Source: a bacterium
GTDB lineage: Bacteria; Armatimonadota; Chthonomonadetes; Chthonomonadales; JAMCWF01
DNA length: 55,089 bases
Assembly (NCBI GenBank): GCA_021842405.1
Contig: JAKBZR010000009.1
Span: 1 to 55,089 of the forward strand
Reading direction: 5' to 3'
The translations under genes and the position numbers were made by a program. Positions 53,723 through 55,089 of the stretch are shown here, piece by piece (position 1 is the first letter of the stretch; each line of letters opens with the position of its first letter). The notes under the pieces were generated by a model. The model made no database searches and was not told where the DNA came from. It was given only the letters and a program-made list of their open reading frames with translations.

Positions 53723-54856
53723 ATGGGCGGAAAGATTGGAATCGGCGTGGTCGGGGCCGGTAGCATCGGTATCCGGGGCGCCCTCGATCACCTCTGCTTG
53801 AACGATGTGCAGGATCGTATATGCCTGGCAGCCGTATGCGACCCGGTGCCGGGTCGAGCGAAAGCGGCGGCTGAAAAATACGGCGTCGCCCGCGCCTATG
53901 AGAACTACGAGGATCTTCTTAACGATGACGGGGTGCAGGCGGTCACCATCGGTTCACCGATTGGAATCCACTTTGAGCAGGGGATGCAAGCGCTGAGGGC
54001 GGGCCGGCATATCCACTTCAATAAAACGATGACGGTAACCTGCACGGAAGCGGATCAGTTAATTGCCGAAGCTGACCGGCGCGGATTGAAGATCGTCGCC
54101 TCGCCGGGACAGATGTTGAGACCGCTCAATCAACAGTTAAGAAAGATGGTAAAAAACGGCGACTTCGGCACCATTGCCTGGGCAGCCACCGGCGCCGCAT
54201 TCGGCAGCTACCATGAGAGGGAGGACTGCCGGCAGGGGCAGGATGTGCTGAGCAACATCAACCCGGTCTGGTACTGGCGCAAGCCGGGCGGCGGCCCGCT
54301 CTACGATATGACGGTTTACGGCCTTCACTCCCTCACCGGTATATTGGGACCGGCAAAGCGAATCGTCGCTTTTTCCGGCGTGGCAATCAAGGAGCGGGTC
54401 TATAATGGAAGAACTTACCCATGCGATGCCGATGATAACACGGTGATGTTGCTGGATTTCGGCGACAATCTCTTCGCCTTCGTTTATGGAACCATGACCG
54501 GCATGCTAACCACATTTGGGTTGGCAACCCTGTTCGGCACCAAAGGATGGTTCAACGGTGGGCAGTTTAACGGCCAGCCGCTCCAGTATCCTGGCCGGGA
54601 GATCGCTGATGCGGCCGGCCAGGGCGATAACGTGCTGCTGCCTCACGTCCAGGGGCCGCATCGCGAAAAGGGGGAGGCGCACGTCTTCGAGGATATTATG
54701 CAACTGGTGGATTGGGTGAGCGAAGGAGTGCCCAGCATCGTCACGGCCGAACACGCTCGCCACGTCATTGAGATAATTGAGGCGGGTTACCGCTCAGCCG
54801 AAACCGGCAAGGCGCAGGAGCTTCACACTCGATTTGAAATCCCGGCGTTGGATTGA
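53723..54856 (+). CDS. Gfo/Idh/MocA family oxidoreductase
   Basis: 377 residues. GVVGAGSIGIRG is the NAD(P) loop (residues about 8-19). The usual EKP is replaced by HFNKTMTV, keeping the Lys. YDMTVYGLHSLTGILG carries the catalytic-type Asp and His. A longer C-terminal region includes GTKGWFNGG. ATG with AAAGGAG upstream. Grouped with the SDR gene before it and the M55 peptidase after it on the same strand. Substrate unknown. Confidence 0.85.
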   Translation: MGGKIGIGVVGAGSIGIRGALDHLCLNDVQDRICLAAVCDPVPGRAKAAAEKYGVARAYENYEDLLNDDGVQAVTIGSPIGIHFEQGMQALRAGRHIHFNKTMTVTCTEADQLIAEADRRGLKIVASPGQMLRPLNQQLRKMVKNGDFGTIAWAATGAAFGSYHEREDCRQGQDVLSNINPVWYWRKPGGGPLYDMTVYGLHSLTGILGPAKRIVAFSGVAIKERVYNGRTYPCDADDNTVMLLDFGDNLFAFVYGTMTGMLTTFGLATLFGTKGWFNGGQFNGQPLQYPGREIADAAGQGDNVLLPHVQGPHREKGEAHVFEDIMQLVDWVSEGVPSIVTAEHARHVIEIIEAGYRSAETGKAQELHTRFEIPALD

Positions 54857-55004
54857 GCGGTTCAATTGAGCGCCGGTTGCCGGCCGCTGGATTTAGGGCG
54901 AAACGCCGCATAAACGGCGATGGCAGGGAATCGGAAGATTTATCTTGATCGCGAAGGTTTAGCATTCAGCAACCTCTTAAGTCTAGAAGGGAAGTGAACG
55001 ATCG

Positions 55005-55089
55005 GTGCGGATTATGATATGGTGCGATATGGAGGGGGTGGCCGGCATCGAGGCATGGGAACAGGTGGATGGCGGGGCGCCGCTCTATG
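55005..55089 (+). CDS. Start of an M55 D-aminopeptidase (DppA-like), cut by window end
   Basis: 28 codons visible from GTG at 55005: RIMIWCDMEGVAGIEAWEQV then a Gly/Pro strip. The DMEGVAG motif holds the first zinc ligands (Asp, Glu) of M55 peptidases such as DppA of Bacillus, which release D-amino acids from short peptides. An AAGGGAAG purine tract lies upstream, somewhat distant, so the start may be another codon. The catalytic remainder is outside the window. Confidence 0.75.
   Translation, partial: MRIMIWCDMEGVAGIEAWEQVDGGAPLY

Overview
The window looks like chromosomal DNA of a moderately GC-rich, diderm, free-living bacterium. The best guess is a member of the Armatimonadota or a neighbouring phylum. 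Reasons: three H-X9-DG prepilin-like proteins (DUF1559 type), four Gfo/Idh/MocA oxidoreductases, an inositol-type isomerase, the start of an M55 D-aminopeptidase, a TolC/MacAB-type exporter that needs an outer membrane, and frequent GTG/TTG starts. No taxonomic marker was compared, so this placement is an inference.

Layout. 1-1794: two tandem paralogous proteins of unknown function, the first cut by the window edge. 1888-8406: carbohydrate genes (IolB-like isomerase, Gfo/Idh oxidoreductases, a GH15 glucoamylase-like enzyme) and a secreted protein. 8547-11479: deoB and xerD, an order also known from Bacillus, here separated by two dispersed repeats. 11476-17889: a classic translation operon on the minus strand, infC-rpmI-rplT-pheS-pheT, followed by a GT39-like membrane glycosyltransferase and xerD; infC has a good promoter and a probable ATC start. 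18508-25517: purB, tRNA-Gln, a family-B DNA polymerase, an FtsX/LolD-type ABC pair and alanine dehydrogenase. 25657-31517: a prepilin, tRNA-Arg and an operon ugd-TPR-tgt-HD. 31966-34715: two membrane proteins with zinc ribbons facing each other. 35209-41493: the long helicase Lhr and an OLD-like ATPase/TOPRIM protein. 42211-43731: two prepilin-like genes and a broken third copy. 43759-49368: a tripartite exporter (TolC, MacA, ABC ATPase, FtsX permease). 49671-52203: Y-family polymerase with a palindromic operator, then a metal-response operon (ArsR regulator, CopZ-N-like Fe-S/zinc protein and a 29-residue Cys/Pro peptide). 52872-55089: SDR, Gfo/Idh and the start of an M55 peptidase.

The most striking feature not explained by genes is a family of about 200-bp dispersed elements (seven long copies plus one core inside pheT). 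They have inverted ends resembling AGAGTTCAGTT...AACTGAACTCT and GC-rich palindromic cores. All long copies lie between genes, and four have an end 4-12 bp from a TTGACA/TTGACT -35 box of a near-consensus promoter. One core is translated in frame within PheT, and one copy truncates a thioredoxin-like gene. A second palindromic family (three copies) sits between xerD and deoB, after rplT, and inside the exporter operon.

Other points of interest: three genes whose reading frames and Shine-Dalgarno spacing point to ATC or ATT start codons (infC, an FtsX permease and TolC); a PheT that lacks the OB-fold tRNA-binding domain; the tiny Cys-rich peptide with a full-length anti-16S Shine-Dalgarno; and a 9-2-9 palindrome before the Y-family polymerase that recurs once about 2.8 kb away. 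All domain assignments are by eye; no database search was run.
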